Assembly (NCBI GenBank): GCA_963741385.1
Contig: CAVUHO010000014.1
Coordinates: 248,001 to 312,000 of the forward strand
Direction: 5' to 3'
DNA length: 64,000 nt
From: Sulfomarinibacter sp963741385
GTDB taxonomy: Bacteria; Acidobacteriota; Thermoanaerobaculia; Thermoanaerobaculales; Sulfomarinibacteraceae
The position numbers and the translations under genes are program-made. The notes beneath the pieces were generated by a model. It ran no database searches. It saw only the letters and a program-made list of their open reading frames with translations, and was not told the DNA's origin. Shown here in pieces: positions 1-7,070 of the stretch; the stretch's first letter is position 1, and every line of letters starts with the position of its first letter.

Positions 1-51
1 CTCCAGGAGGATCTCGCCAGGATGGATCGGGTCAAGGAATGCAGCAGTCAT
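1..51 (-). CDS. higA: HigA-type antitoxin, N-terminal fragment (cut by window edge)
   Basis: Only the first 17 codons lie in the window (MTAAFLDPIHPGEILLE). This N-terminus is typical of HigA antitoxins, XRE-family helix-turn-helix proteins that bind the HigB toxin and repress their shared promoter. It starts two bases after the higB stop codon, giving the toxin-first order usual for higBA. The DNA-binding part lies outside the window, so the call rests on this short stretch plus its position behind higB. Confidence 0.8.
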   Translation of the reverse strand, partial: MTAAFLDPIHPGEILLE

Positions 52-53
52 TT

Positions 54-344
54 CTATTTCCCTTTGTGATAGTCCACGATTTCCACCGCATCTGCTTCAC
101 CGTCTTGCCACGTGAAGCAGATTCTCCATCGTTCGTTGATACGAATACTGTGCTGCCCCTTTCGATCCCCTTTCAGTTGCTCCAGTCGGTTTCCTGGGGG
201 GATTCGTAGGTCCTCCAGCGAGTCCGCACCGTCGATGAGAAGGAGCTTTCGCAGTGCCAGATGATGGAGGTTCGCGGGGAATCGCTTCGACCGCTTCCGA
301 TTGAAGATTGTCTCAGCGGCTGACCCCTTGAAACTCCGGATCAT
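54..344 (-). CDS. higB: HigB-like toxin, RelE/ParE superfamily
   Basis: A 96-residue protein of the length and pattern of HigB 'killer' toxins, ribosome-dependent mRNA interferases. Family features visible are an N-terminal IRSFKG block, a central region rich in basic residues, the segment SIRINERWRICFTW and a C-terminal VEIVDYHKG. In this family the toxin cleaves translated mRNAs and is neutralised by HigA, whose gene follows immediately on the same strand. The pair has its own palindromic operator upstream (355-385). It lies downstream of an attC-like site (391-462) in the orientation expected of an integron cassette. Toxin activity is inferred from family membership. Confidence 0.88.
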   Translation of the reverse strand: MIRSFKGSAAETIFNRKRSKRFPANLHHLALRKLLLIDGADSLEDLRIPPGNRLEQLKGDRKGQHSIRINERWRICFTWQDGEADAVEIVDYHKGK

Positions 345-354
345 GGTTCAATAA

Positions 355-385
355 TAACGCCTTGCGTTAATAACGTCAAGCGTTA
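355..385 (-). promoter_or_regulatory. Tandem palindromic operator of higBA
   Basis: Two adjacent inverted repeats sit just upstream of the higB start. The first, TAACGC-CTT-GCGTTA (355-369), is perfect. The second, TAACGT-CAA-GCGTTA (371-385), has one mismatch between its arms. The repeats are offset by 16 bases. HigA-type antitoxins bind such palindromes to autoregulate their operon, so these are the probable HigA operators; binding itself is inferred. Confidence 0.7.
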
Positions 386-390
386 TGCCT

Positions 391-462
391 GCCTAACGAC
401 CGAAGCTCAGCGGACCCCGCCTCGCCGAGGCGATGAGCGGGCCGAGGAACGAGGTGTTAGGC
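391..462. repeat. attC-like recombination site
   Basis: A 72-base imperfect palindrome opens with GCCTAAC (391-397) and closes with GTTAGGC (456-462), matching the RYYYAAC and GTTRRRY ends of integron attC sites. The inner segment has a GC-rich stem-loop around GCCTCGCCGAGGCG. Length lies within the known attC range. It separates the RNase H-like cassette gene from higBA, with both genes on the minus strand and the site 3' of the RNase H-like gene, as in a cassette array. No integrase gene is in the window. Confidence 0.6.
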
Positions 463-512
463 GCCACGTCAGAGAAAATGTAGGCGGGGTCTGAGTTGAT
501 TTGGGTTTGCAT

Positions 513-940
513 TCACGGTACCGCCATTCGCGCGAGCCGATGAGCTTCATGGTATTTTCCGTCGCGAGACAAAAGAGAAATTTCACCTCTTGGAATTTGA
601 CGAGCAGATTTCAAGACACTGCCATGAAGGTCTTCACGATCCAAACCAACCGCCGTACCGTGGTCCACTTTCAATTCGGTACGCATTTGGTTGAAATCGG
701 AACGGATCTTGACGCATGTGGCTGAGTGACCCGCCGCAGATCTCGAGTGCACGGAAAATGGGGAAAATCTCGGCAGCGCTCGGCGGAATACCCAGGTATG
801 CTTCAGAAGAATTCAGTGGCGATCGGGCCTAGGCTGTGCCCGGGCTTTTCGGTTGCTCTCATTACAATGCCAATTCCGACGATTCCCCGATCAAGGTCGA
901 ATGAGGCATCTACAAAGAACGTATGACGCAATCCAGCCAT
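513..940 (-). pseudogene. RNase H-like cassette gene, broken by two frame changes
   Basis: Three overlapping minus-strand frames read in series give an RNase H-fold protein. The first frame (from ATG at 940) has TFFVDASFDLDRGIVGIGIV, the first strand pair with its catalytic Asp. The second frame supplies PSAAEIFPIFRALEI, matching the AE-containing helix. The third frame (to 513) supplies VKIRSDFNQM with the SD motif and ends with HEAHRLARMA, matching the family's C-terminal helix. Two indels separate the pieces, near 800 and near 720-760. The gene has lower GC than its surroundings and lies between attC-like sites. Either it is a decayed cassette or the assembly has two indel errors here. Confidence 0.55.
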
Positions 941-963
941 GGTTTCAATTACCTGCAACGCAA

Positions 964-1182
964 GCCTAACGGACGGGAGTTAAGCTGCGGCGCAGGCTAC
1001 AGGCGCACGCCGCGTGCGACTGTAGCCTGCGTCCGTCAGCTTGAACGCACGGTTGGCCGGCGCCGCGCCGGACACCGGGCGTACATTTAACTCCCGTCCG
1101 TTGGGGCGGCGCGAAGCGCCGCCGGCCAACGGTAAGAGTTTTACGGCGGCTTCGCTGCCGCAAAACTCTTACTTCGTTAGAC
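964..1182. repeat. Cluster of attC-like palindromes
   Basis: The segment starts with GCCTAAC (964-970) and ends with GTTAGAC (1176-1182). It holds several nested inverted repeats. CGGACGGGAGTTAA (970-983) pairs with TTAACTCCCGTCCG (1087-1100). CGCAGGCTACAG pairs with CTGTAGCCTGCG (1020-1031). GGCGGCGC pairs with GCGCCGCC across a GAA loop near 1105-1123. The last unit, about 1122-1182, has the size and layout of one attC with arms around AAGAGTTTTACGGCGGC. I read it as two or three fused or degenerate attC sites without a gene between them; exact borders are uncertain. Confidence 0.5.
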
Positions 1183-1260
1183 ACCCTAAAGCACTGGTTG
1201 AAATCGTGCTCCAAGAGCACCCTAACAGATTTGCACCGCGCCATCGTTCCTCCACCCATG

Positions 1261-1473
1261 TCACGTGTTTCCAGAATAATCCATCTTGATCCCGTGAGTG
1301 AGCGTTGGTTTGTTATCGAGCTTGAATCGCTTCCTAACACGACGGATGTTATCGAGCGGAATCCAGGTTCTGGGAGGTGCGGATGGGGGCGCTTTCTTGC
1401 GAACATGGCCGTATAAACGGAGCGTAATTTCTACCGGGGTGATTGTCAACCAATCATTGACCTGTGTTTCCAT
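1261..1473 (-). CDS. Small hypothetical protein, possible cassette gene
   Basis: A 70-residue reading frame beginning METQVNDWLTITPVEIT and ending HGIKMDYSGNT. I do not recognise a family. It is basic in its second half (IRRVRKRFK), with no membrane segment or signal peptide. It lies on the same strand as higBA and the RNase H-like gene, about 80 bases upstream of the attC-like cluster, the position expected for a cassette gene. The frame stays open upstream to 1638, but that part runs through a palindromic repeat (1560-1578), so the internal ATG at 1473 is preferred. It may not be expressed. Confidence 0.35.
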   Translation of the reverse strand: METQVNDWLTITPVEITLRLYGHVRKKAPPSAPPRTWIPLDNIRRVRKRFKLDNKPTLTHGIKMDYSGNT

Positions 1474-1559
1474 TCGGAAAACGTGGGAAGCGTGTGATCC
1501 CCGCTCGGGGATGGTGCCATCGAGAGGGCTATATCCTTCGTGCCGCCACCGCCCGCCCT

Positions 1560-1578
1560 GGCAGGCGGGACGCCTGCC
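1560..1578. repeat. 19-base palindrome, GGCA-n-GGGAC-n-TGCC family
   Basis: GGCAGGCGGGACGCCTGCC is a self-complementary hairpin with central GGGAC. Two related copies occur at 5072-5090 and 5127-5145, so this is a dispersed intergenic family in this genome. Confidence 0.6.
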
Positions 1579-1631
1579 GCCACAAGACTGCAGACTATCA
1601 TTCATCCTGATCCGGGCGATTGGGCGAGCGG

Positions 1632-1671
1632 TCCTCATTGCCTCACCGCCTCATCGCCTCACAGCCTCGAA
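1632..1671. repeat. Tandem GCCTCANN octamer repeat
   Basis: Four to five head-to-tail units of the form GCCTCANN run across the 3' end of the channel gene below. They begin beyond its stop codon (1659-1661) and extend into its last codons. Confidence 0.6.
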
Positions 1672-2474
1672 CCGCAGTACTTGCAGTGAACGGCGTCAGC
1701 TGCATGCCCCTCGCCGCCGCACTCCGGGCAGGCCTGGGTGCTGACCTTCTTGCCCCTGGCGACTCCGGCGAGCTCGACGGAGACGATCCCGGTGGGCACC
1801 GCGATGATGCCGTAGCCCATGATCATGATCGCCGAGGCCAGGATTTTGCCGAGCGCGGTCTGGGGCGCGATGTCGCCGTAGCCGACGGTTGTCATGGTGA
1901 CGATGGCCCAGTAGATCGAGACCGGGATGTTGCTGAAGCCGTGCGCCTCGCCCTCGATGACGTACATCAGCGAGCCGACGATGACGACCAGGGTCAGGAC
2001 GGCGCCGAGAAAGACGATGATTTTTCGCGCGCTGGCGCGCAGAGCTGCGGTCAACTCGGAGGCCTCACCGACGAAGTGTGCGAGCTTGAGCACGCGGAAG
2101 ACCCGCAGCAGGCGCAGGGCGCGGATGACCATGAAGGACTGGGCGCCCGGGATGACGAGGCTCAGATAGGTGGGGAGGATCGAAAGGAGGTCGACGACCC
2201 CGAAGAAACTGCGGGCGTACTGGATTGGTCTGCCGACGCAGGAGAGCCGCAGCAGGTACTCGATGGTGAAGAGGATGGTGACGATCCACTCGAAGGTGCG
2301 AAGCCAGGGGCCGTACTGCAGACGGATCGATGCGACGCTCTCCAGCATGACGGCGATGACGCTGAGCACGATCAGTACCAGGAGAACGATGTCGAAGGCC
2401 TTCCCCGCCGGGGTGTCGGCCTCGAAGATGATCTCGTGAAGCCTGGTTCTGAGGTTTGAGCTGCTGTCCGCCAT
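1659..2474 (-). CDS. Voltage-gated potassium channel with C-terminal zinc ribbon
   Basis: A 271-residue six-helix ion channel. Transmembrane segments run from about residue 27 to 235. The voltage-sensor helix S4 carries regularly spaced arginines (RALRLLRVFRVLK, 118-130). The pore has the K+ selectivity filter TTVGYGD (195-201) followed by the inner helix. After the pore comes a four-cysteine zinc ribbon (C249, C252, C264, C267) in place of the usual RCK or cyclic-nucleotide domain. The product would conduct K+ across the inner membrane. The gene stands alone, divergent from the sugar dehydrogenases. The family call is secure; the role of the zinc ribbon is unknown. Confidence 0.9.
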   Translation of the reverse strand: MADSSSNLRTRLHEIIFEADTPAGKAFDIVLLVLIVLSVIAVMLESVASIRLQYGPWLRTFEWIVTILFTIEYLLRLSCVGRPIQYARSFFGVVDLLSILPTYLSLVIPGAQSFMVIRALRLLRVFRVLKLAHFVGEASELTAALRASARKIIVFLGAVLTLVVIVGSLMYVIEGEAHGFSNIPVSIYWAIVTMTTVGYGDIAPQTALGKILASAIMIMGYGIIAVPTGIVSVELAGVARGKKVSTQACPECGGEGHAADAVHCKYCGSRL

Positions 2475-2564
2475 TGCTGGAACTTTAGCAGGATTGACCA
2501 GGGGCCGAGACCTCGATCACGCTCCTGCGAAATTTTCGTGGCGGGAAACGACTTGCATAATGGT

Positions 2565-3812
2565 ATGCACACCGCCGCTTCTTCGATTCGTCGTCTCCGA
2601 TCTGTGGTGCCTTCCGCGGGGCTGCTCCTGGCCGCTGCGATGTTCGCGCCTTTCGCGGCGGCCGCCGAACCGCCCGCCGATCTCACGCTCACGGTGTTCA
2701 AGGGCGGCTTCACCCGGCCGGTGGCGGTCCGTTACGCAGGCGACGGAACGGGCCGCCTCTTCGTCGTCGAGCAGGGCGGCACGATCCGGGTCATCGAGAA
2801 CGGACTGGCCCTCGGCCCGGCCTTTCTCGATCTCTCGACGGTCGTCGACGACAGCGAGAATGAACAGGGTCTTCTGGGGCTCGCTTTTCATCCCGACTAC
2901 CAGAACAATGGCTACTTCTACGTCAACTACACCTATGACCCGGGGGCCGCACCGGACCGCACGCAGGTCGCGCGCTATCAGGTGTCGGCCGGAGACCCCA
3001 ACCAGGCGGACCCGGGGAGCGCAACGGCGATCCTCGACTTCCAGCAGAACGGCTCCAACCACAACGGCGGCGATCTCCACTTCGGCCCCGATGGTTTTCT
3101 CTATATCGCGACGGGCGACGGCGGCGGATCGAACGATCCCGACGACTTCGCGCAGCACCTGGACACCCTGCTCGGCAAGATGCTCCGCATCGACGTGGAT
3201 GACGCTTCTCCCTACGGCATTCCACCGGACAACCCATTCGTCAGCGACGCCTCAGCGCGGGGCGAGATCTGGGCTTACGGGTTGCGCAACCCGTGGCGTT
3301 TCAGTTTCGACCGTCTCACGGGCGACCTCTATATCGGCGACGTGGGCCAGAACGCCACCGAAGAGATCGACCTTCAACCAGCCTCCAGTCAAGGCGGTGA
3401 GAACTACGGCTGGAGCTGTATGGAAGGCGACACCGCCCCGAATTACAACGCCTGCGATGGCAGCCCACTGACGGCACCTATTCTGGTGTACGGCCACGGA
3501 CCGGAATGCTCCGTGACCGGCGGCTACCTCTATCGCGGCAACATCGGCGGGCTGCACGGCCGCTACGTCTTCGGCGACTACTGTTCGGGGGTGATCTGGT
3601 TCGCCGCCGCATCGGGCGGAAACTGGGCGGCCGCGCCATGGGCGGACACGGCGCTGCGGATCAGCTCGTTCGGCGAGGACGAGGCGGGAGAGCTCTACGT
3701 TGTCGACCTCATCGGGGGTTCAATCCTCCGCTTCGAAAGCCCGAGCGCGGTCTTTACCGATCTCTTCGAGTCCGGCGACGCCTCCCGGTGGACTTCGGCA
3801 GTGGGGGATTGA
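2565..3812 (+). CDS. PQQ-dependent aldose sugar dehydrogenase, secreted (copy 1)
   Basis: A soluble glucose/sorbosone dehydrogenase-type beta-propeller, which in this family oxidises sugars in the periplasm with PQQ. An N-terminal signal peptide ends near FAAAAEPP. Shared motifs include HNGGDLHFGPDGFLYIATGD, GKMLRIDVD, IWAYGLRNPWRFSFD and GDVGQN. The ATG at 2565 gives a normal signal peptide; a GTG at 2538 is the longer alternative. The C-terminus carries a short extension, FTDLFESGDASRWTSAVGD, of a kind seen at the end of exported proteins and missing from the next gene. Copy 2 begins three bases after this stop codon. The substrate is not evident. Confidence 0.85.
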   Translation: MHTAASSIRRLRSVVPSAGLLLAAAMFAPFAAAAEPPADLTLTVFKGGFTRPVAVRYAGDGTGRLFVVEQGGTIRVIENGLALGPAFLDLSTVVDDSENEQGLLGLAFHPDYQNNGYFYVNYTYDPGAAPDRTQVARYQVSAGDPNQADPGSATAILDFQQNGSNHNGGDLHFGPDGFLYIATGDGGGSNDPDDFAQHLDTLLGKMLRIDVDDASPYGIPPDNPFVSDASARGEIWAYGLRNPWRFSFDRLTGDLYIGDVGQNATEEIDLQPASSQGGENYGWSCMEGDTAPNYNACDGSPLTAPILVYGHGPECSVTGGYLYRGNIGGLHGRYVFGDYCSGVIWFAAASGGNWAAAPWADTALRISSFGEDEAGELYVVDLIGGSILRFESPSAVFTDLFESGDASRWTSAVGD

Positions 3813-3814
3813 GC

Positions 3815-5035
3815 ATGGCAAGCCTCGGTGTGTTCCGGACTCGCACGGGATCGTTGCTCGCGGCCGCGGCGATTTTGGCAGCCGCGGCCTGCGCGGGCGC
3901 GGTCGAGCCGCCCCGAGAGATCGCACTCGAGCTCGTCGCCAACGATTTTTCCCATCCGGTGGCGGTCCGCCACGCCGGCGACGGGTCGGGGCGGTTGTTC
4001 GTGGTCGAACAGGACGGACGGATCGCGGTGGTGGAAGACGGGACGGTGCGCGGCGAGCCTTTTCTGGACATCGTTTCGCAGGTCCAAAGCGGCGGCAACG
4101 AGCAGGGCCTGCTCGGACTCGCCTTCCACCCGGACTTCGAGGAGAACGGCTTTTTCTTTGTCGACTACACCCACGACGCCGCTGGGTCGGGTCCCGACGT
4201 GACCCGGGTGTCGCGGTTCACGGTGTCGGTTGAGGATCCCAACCTGGCCGATCCCGGCAGCGAGGTGGTGCTGCTCCAGTTCGATCAGGATTTCTCGAAC
4301 CACAACGGCGGTGATCTGCAGTTCGGGCCCGACGGGTACCTCTACATCGCCACCGGCGACGGCGGCTCCGCCCGCGACCCCAACGCCCGCGCCCAGAACC
4401 TCGGCTCGCTCCTCGGCAAGCTGCTGCGGATCGACGTCGACGGCGGCAGGCCCTACGCGGTGCCGCCGGACAATCCGTTTGTCGACGTCCACACCGCCCG
4501 ACCGGAGATCTGGGCTTACGGCCTCCGCAACCCGTGGCGATTCAGCTTCGACCGGAAGACCGGCGACCTCTTCATCGGCGACGTGGGCCAGAACGAGGTG
4601 GAGGAGATCGACTTCCAACCCGCCGCGAACACGGGCGGCGAGAACTACGGATGGAGCTGTATGGAGGGGGACAGCCAGGTCGACTTCAACCCCTGCGACG
4701 GCAGCCTGTTGACCGCGCCGATCCTGGTCTACAACCACCAGCTCGGGTGCTCGGTGACCGGCGGTTATCGCTACCGCGGCGCGATCACTGAGATGAACGG
4801 TCGTTACGTGTTCGGCGATTTCTGCAGCGGCCGGATCTGGTTTGCCTCGGAGTCTGGAGGGGAGTGGAACGCCGAGGAGTGGGCCGACACCGGTATCAGC
4901 ATCAGCTCCTTCGGGGAGGATGAGACGGGCGAGCTCTACGTGACGGATCTCAGCCGGGGCGAGGTGTACCGGTTCGTCGGACCGACCGGCCCACGCACCC
5001 GCCGCACCCCGGGTCGGCGCGTGAGTCCCCGCTGA
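3815..5035 (+). CDS. PQQ-dependent aldose sugar dehydrogenase, secreted (copy 2)
   Basis: A 406-residue paralogue of the preceding gene, matching it along the whole propeller. Shared blocks include HNGGDLQFGPDGYLYIATGD, the ExWAYGLRNPWRFSFD motif, GDVGQN and GENYGWSCMEGD. The ATG at 3815 sits two bases after the upstream stop and gives a signal peptide with an alanine-rich core ending near ACAGAVEPP. The C-terminus is a basic tail (TRRTPGRRVSPR) unlike copy 1. The pair is almost certainly a tandem duplication expressed as one operon. Different tails suggest the copies differ in localisation or partner. Confidence 0.85.
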   Translation: MASLGVFRTRTGSLLAAAAILAAAACAGAVEPPREIALELVANDFSHPVAVRHAGDGSGRLFVVEQDGRIAVVEDGTVRGEPFLDIVSQVQSGGNEQGLLGLAFHPDFEENGFFFVDYTHDAAGSGPDVTRVSRFTVSVEDPNLADPGSEVVLLQFDQDFSNHNGGDLQFGPDGYLYIATGDGGSARDPNARAQNLGSLLGKLLRIDVDGGRPYAVPPDNPFVDVHTARPEIWAYGLRNPWRFSFDRKTGDLFIGDVGQNEVEEIDFQPAANTGGENYGWSCMEGDSQVDFNPCDGSLLTAPILVYNHQLGCSVTGGYRYRGAITEMNGRYVFGDFCSGRIWFASESGGEWNAEEWADTGISISSFGEDETGELYVTDLSRGEVYRFVGPTGPRTRRTPGRRVSPR

Positions 5036-5164
5036 CGGCTCGCGTCCAAACACGACGCCACCCACCCGTCCGGCAGCCGGGACGGCTGCCCCACAACCAG
5101 GCACCAGAATCTCGGAACTCTTGTGGGGCACGCGTCCCGCGTGCCGGGTGGGTTGGGGGTTCGA
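5036..5164. repeat. Intergenic gap with two GGGAC-centred palindromes
   Basis: Two 19-base hairpins, GGCAGCCGGGACGGCTGCC (5072-5090) and GGCACGCGTCCCGCGTGCC (5127-5145), lie between convergent genes. They are in opposite orientation about the GGGAC core. Flanking CACCCACCC and GGGTGGGTT pair with each other, so the whole gap can fold into one long hairpin, possibly a bidirectional terminator. Confidence 0.55.
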
Positions 5165-5795
5165 TTACACGGGATTCAGATAGTGGTGCCACAGGATCCG
5201 CGCCGCCACCGAGCGCCACGGGCGCCACTGTTCAGCGATCTTCTCGAGCTCCCGCGACGTGGGACGGTGGTCGAGCCCCTTGAGGTCCTGGACCGCGACG
5301 GCCAGTGCGAGGTCGCCGGGCGGCCAGACATCGGGCCGCAGCAGCACCATCAGGAGGTAGATCGAGGACGTCCAGGGCCCGATCCCCACGATCTTTTCGA
5401 GCTCGGCGGATACCACCTCAATCGGGCAGGGAGGCCAACTCTTCCGGACGCAACCCGCCGCATTCGACGGCGCGGGCCAGTCCTCTGCAGTAGCGGCCCT
5501 TCTGAGCGCTGAAGCCGATTTCCTTGAGCGTGCTGTCGTCGATGGTGAGAAAGGAGGTGGGGTTTAGCGACGACAGGCGGGCGTTGAGCTTATCGAATGC
5601 TGCCCGCGCCGAGGCGAGCGACACCTGCTGCTCGAGGATGAGGTGGACCAGGGTCGGAAAGCCGGGCTCGCGGTCCCACATGGGAGGCGGCCCGAGCCGT
5701 GCGACCACGCGTCCGAGGTCGGGATCGGCTGCGGCCAGCTCCCTGGCCGCGCGCTTCAAACCGGTGGCGGTAAACGCCGGTGGGCGAGAGGTCAT
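5165..5795 (-). pseudogene. AlkA-like DNA-3-methyladenine glycosylase II, one frameshift
   Basis: Read across two frames this is a helix-hairpin-helix base-excision glycosylase that would remove alkylated purines. The first part (MTSRPPAFTATG, start 5795) includes LILEQQVSLASARAAFDKLN and FSAQKGRYCRGLA and ends LASLPD at a stop near 5418. One base later the next frame continues with EVVSAELEKIVGIGPWTSS, the HhH motif. The catalytic Asp is expected in PPGDLALAVAV. Removing one base near 5415-5421 restores a full-length protein. Its ATG overlaps the stop of the YcaQ-like gene (ATGA), so both form a repair operon. Decayed gene or assembly indel cannot be told apart here. Confidence 0.75.
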
Positions 5796-6982
5796 GCGAC
5801 CGTCAGACCGACTGCGGCGGCGTAGCGTTCGAGCGCCGTCGAAACGGTCTGGCGGTCGGCAGCCGACGGTGATTCCTCGAAGTGACGCGCGAGGACCAGG
5901 AGTTCGCCGGTCCTGCGATCGGCCTTGAGGTCGAGCCGCGCCACCAGCCGCTCGCCGGCCAGCACCGGCAGGCAGTAGTATCCGTAGATCCGCTGCGGTG
6001 CCGGCTTGAAGATCTCGAGCACCTGGTGGAAGCCGAACAGCAGGTCGACGCGCCGGCGGTCCCAGAGGACGGGGTCGAAGGGCGAGAGGAGAACGCCGCG
6101 GTCGCCGCGGGGCCGGACGCCCTCGAGACGGGCGGCGAGTTCGAGGTCTTCGGGACGGATCCACCCGGCGCTCTTCGTGCCGTCTTCGAGGACCAGGGAG
6201 CAGGGCGCGATTTCGCCCCGCTCCTCAAGACGGGAAAGAGCCTCCCTGATTTCACCCGGCCGGTTGCGCAACCGCCAGGTCTGAGCCAATGTGCCGGTGG
6301 CGGCCCAACCATGGCCCGCCAGTGCGCGGGCAAAGAGGATCTCGAGGGCCGCTTCCTTTGGCACTCGTTGAGCCCGAACGTCGGCCGGGATCACGCGCTC
6401 GGCGAGGTCGTAGGTGCGCTGGAAGTTCTTGCGTTCGCGGATGGCGAGTTCGCCCGAGGACCACAGGGCGGTGGCGACTTTTTTGGCGACCTTGAGGTCC
6501 CACCACCCGCTGCTGCCGCGGCCCTCCATGTCGAGCGACCTCAGAGGCCCCTCGTCGCGGATCTGCCGCAGCAGTCTGTCGGCCACTTCGGGGTGCTGGC
6601 CGATGAGATCGCCCCACCAGGGGTGGTGGCGGAATTCCTCGCGGCGGAAGGCGAAGACCGGGTAGAGGTCCATCGGCAGCCAACACGCCTCGTGGCCCCA
6701 GTACTCGAACACGGGCTCCCCGGGTTGGAGGAGCTCTTCGGCCAGGGTCGGGTCGAAGCCGTCAATCCGCGACAGCGGGACGATGGCGTGGCTGCGGGCG
6801 CCGGCGATCGAGACGGTGTCGAGTTGGAGGTAGCCGAACCGGTCGATGACCGCTTGGGCCGCCGAGCGGGCCCTGCGACCGCGGCCGGAGGCGCGTTGAG
6901 GCATTCCGGTCCACTCCGGTTTGAGCAGACCGGCGCGGGCCAACGCCAGCCGGCGTGCGGCGCGGGTGGAGAGTGTTTCCAT
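5792..6982 (-). CDS. ycaQ: YcaQ/AlkX-family winged-helix DNA glycosylase
   Basis: A 396-residue protein of the HTH_42 family, DNA glycosylases that unhook interstrand crosslinks or excise bulky alkyl adducts. The tandem winged-helix region is rich in W and R. The catalytic loop QLDTVSIAGARSHA contains the QxD motif typical of the YcaQ branch, as opposed to QxQ in AlkZ. YWGHEACWLPMDLYP and LLSPFDPVLWDR are further family blocks. The gene is followed with an ATGA overlap by the AlkA-like glycosylase, giving a two-gene alkylation-repair operon. The family call is strong; the precise lesion is inferred. Confidence 0.85.
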   Translation of the reverse strand: METLSTRAARRLALARAGLLKPEWTGMPQRASGRGRRARSAAQAVIDRFGYLQLDTVSIAGARSHAIVPLSRIDGFDPTLAEELLQPGEPVFEYWGHEACWLPMDLYPVFAFRREEFRHHPWWGDLIGQHPEVADRLLRQIRDEGPLRSLDMEGRGSSGWWDLKVAKKVATALWSSGELAIRERKNFQRTYDLAERVIPADVRAQRVPKEAALEILFARALAGHGWAATGTLAQTWRLRNRPGEIREALSRLEERGEIAPCSLVLEDGTKSAGWIRPEDLELAARLEGVRPRGDRGVLLSPFDPVLWDRRRVDLLFGFHQVLEIFKPAPQRIYGYYCLPVLAGERLVARLDLKADRRTGELLVLARHFEESPSAADRQTVSTALERYAAAVGLTVA

Positions 6983-7070
6983 GAGTCAGGCGGCGCCGCC
7001 GGTGCGGCGCTGAGGTTGCTTCATCGTGCGAGGATGTTACACGAGCGCTCGACCCGGCAACGATCGAACG

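Noticed and set aside
3695..5131. Long open frame antisense to the second sugar dehydrogenase
   Set aside because: High-GC shadow of a gene with clear family motifs; it has no recognisable domain.
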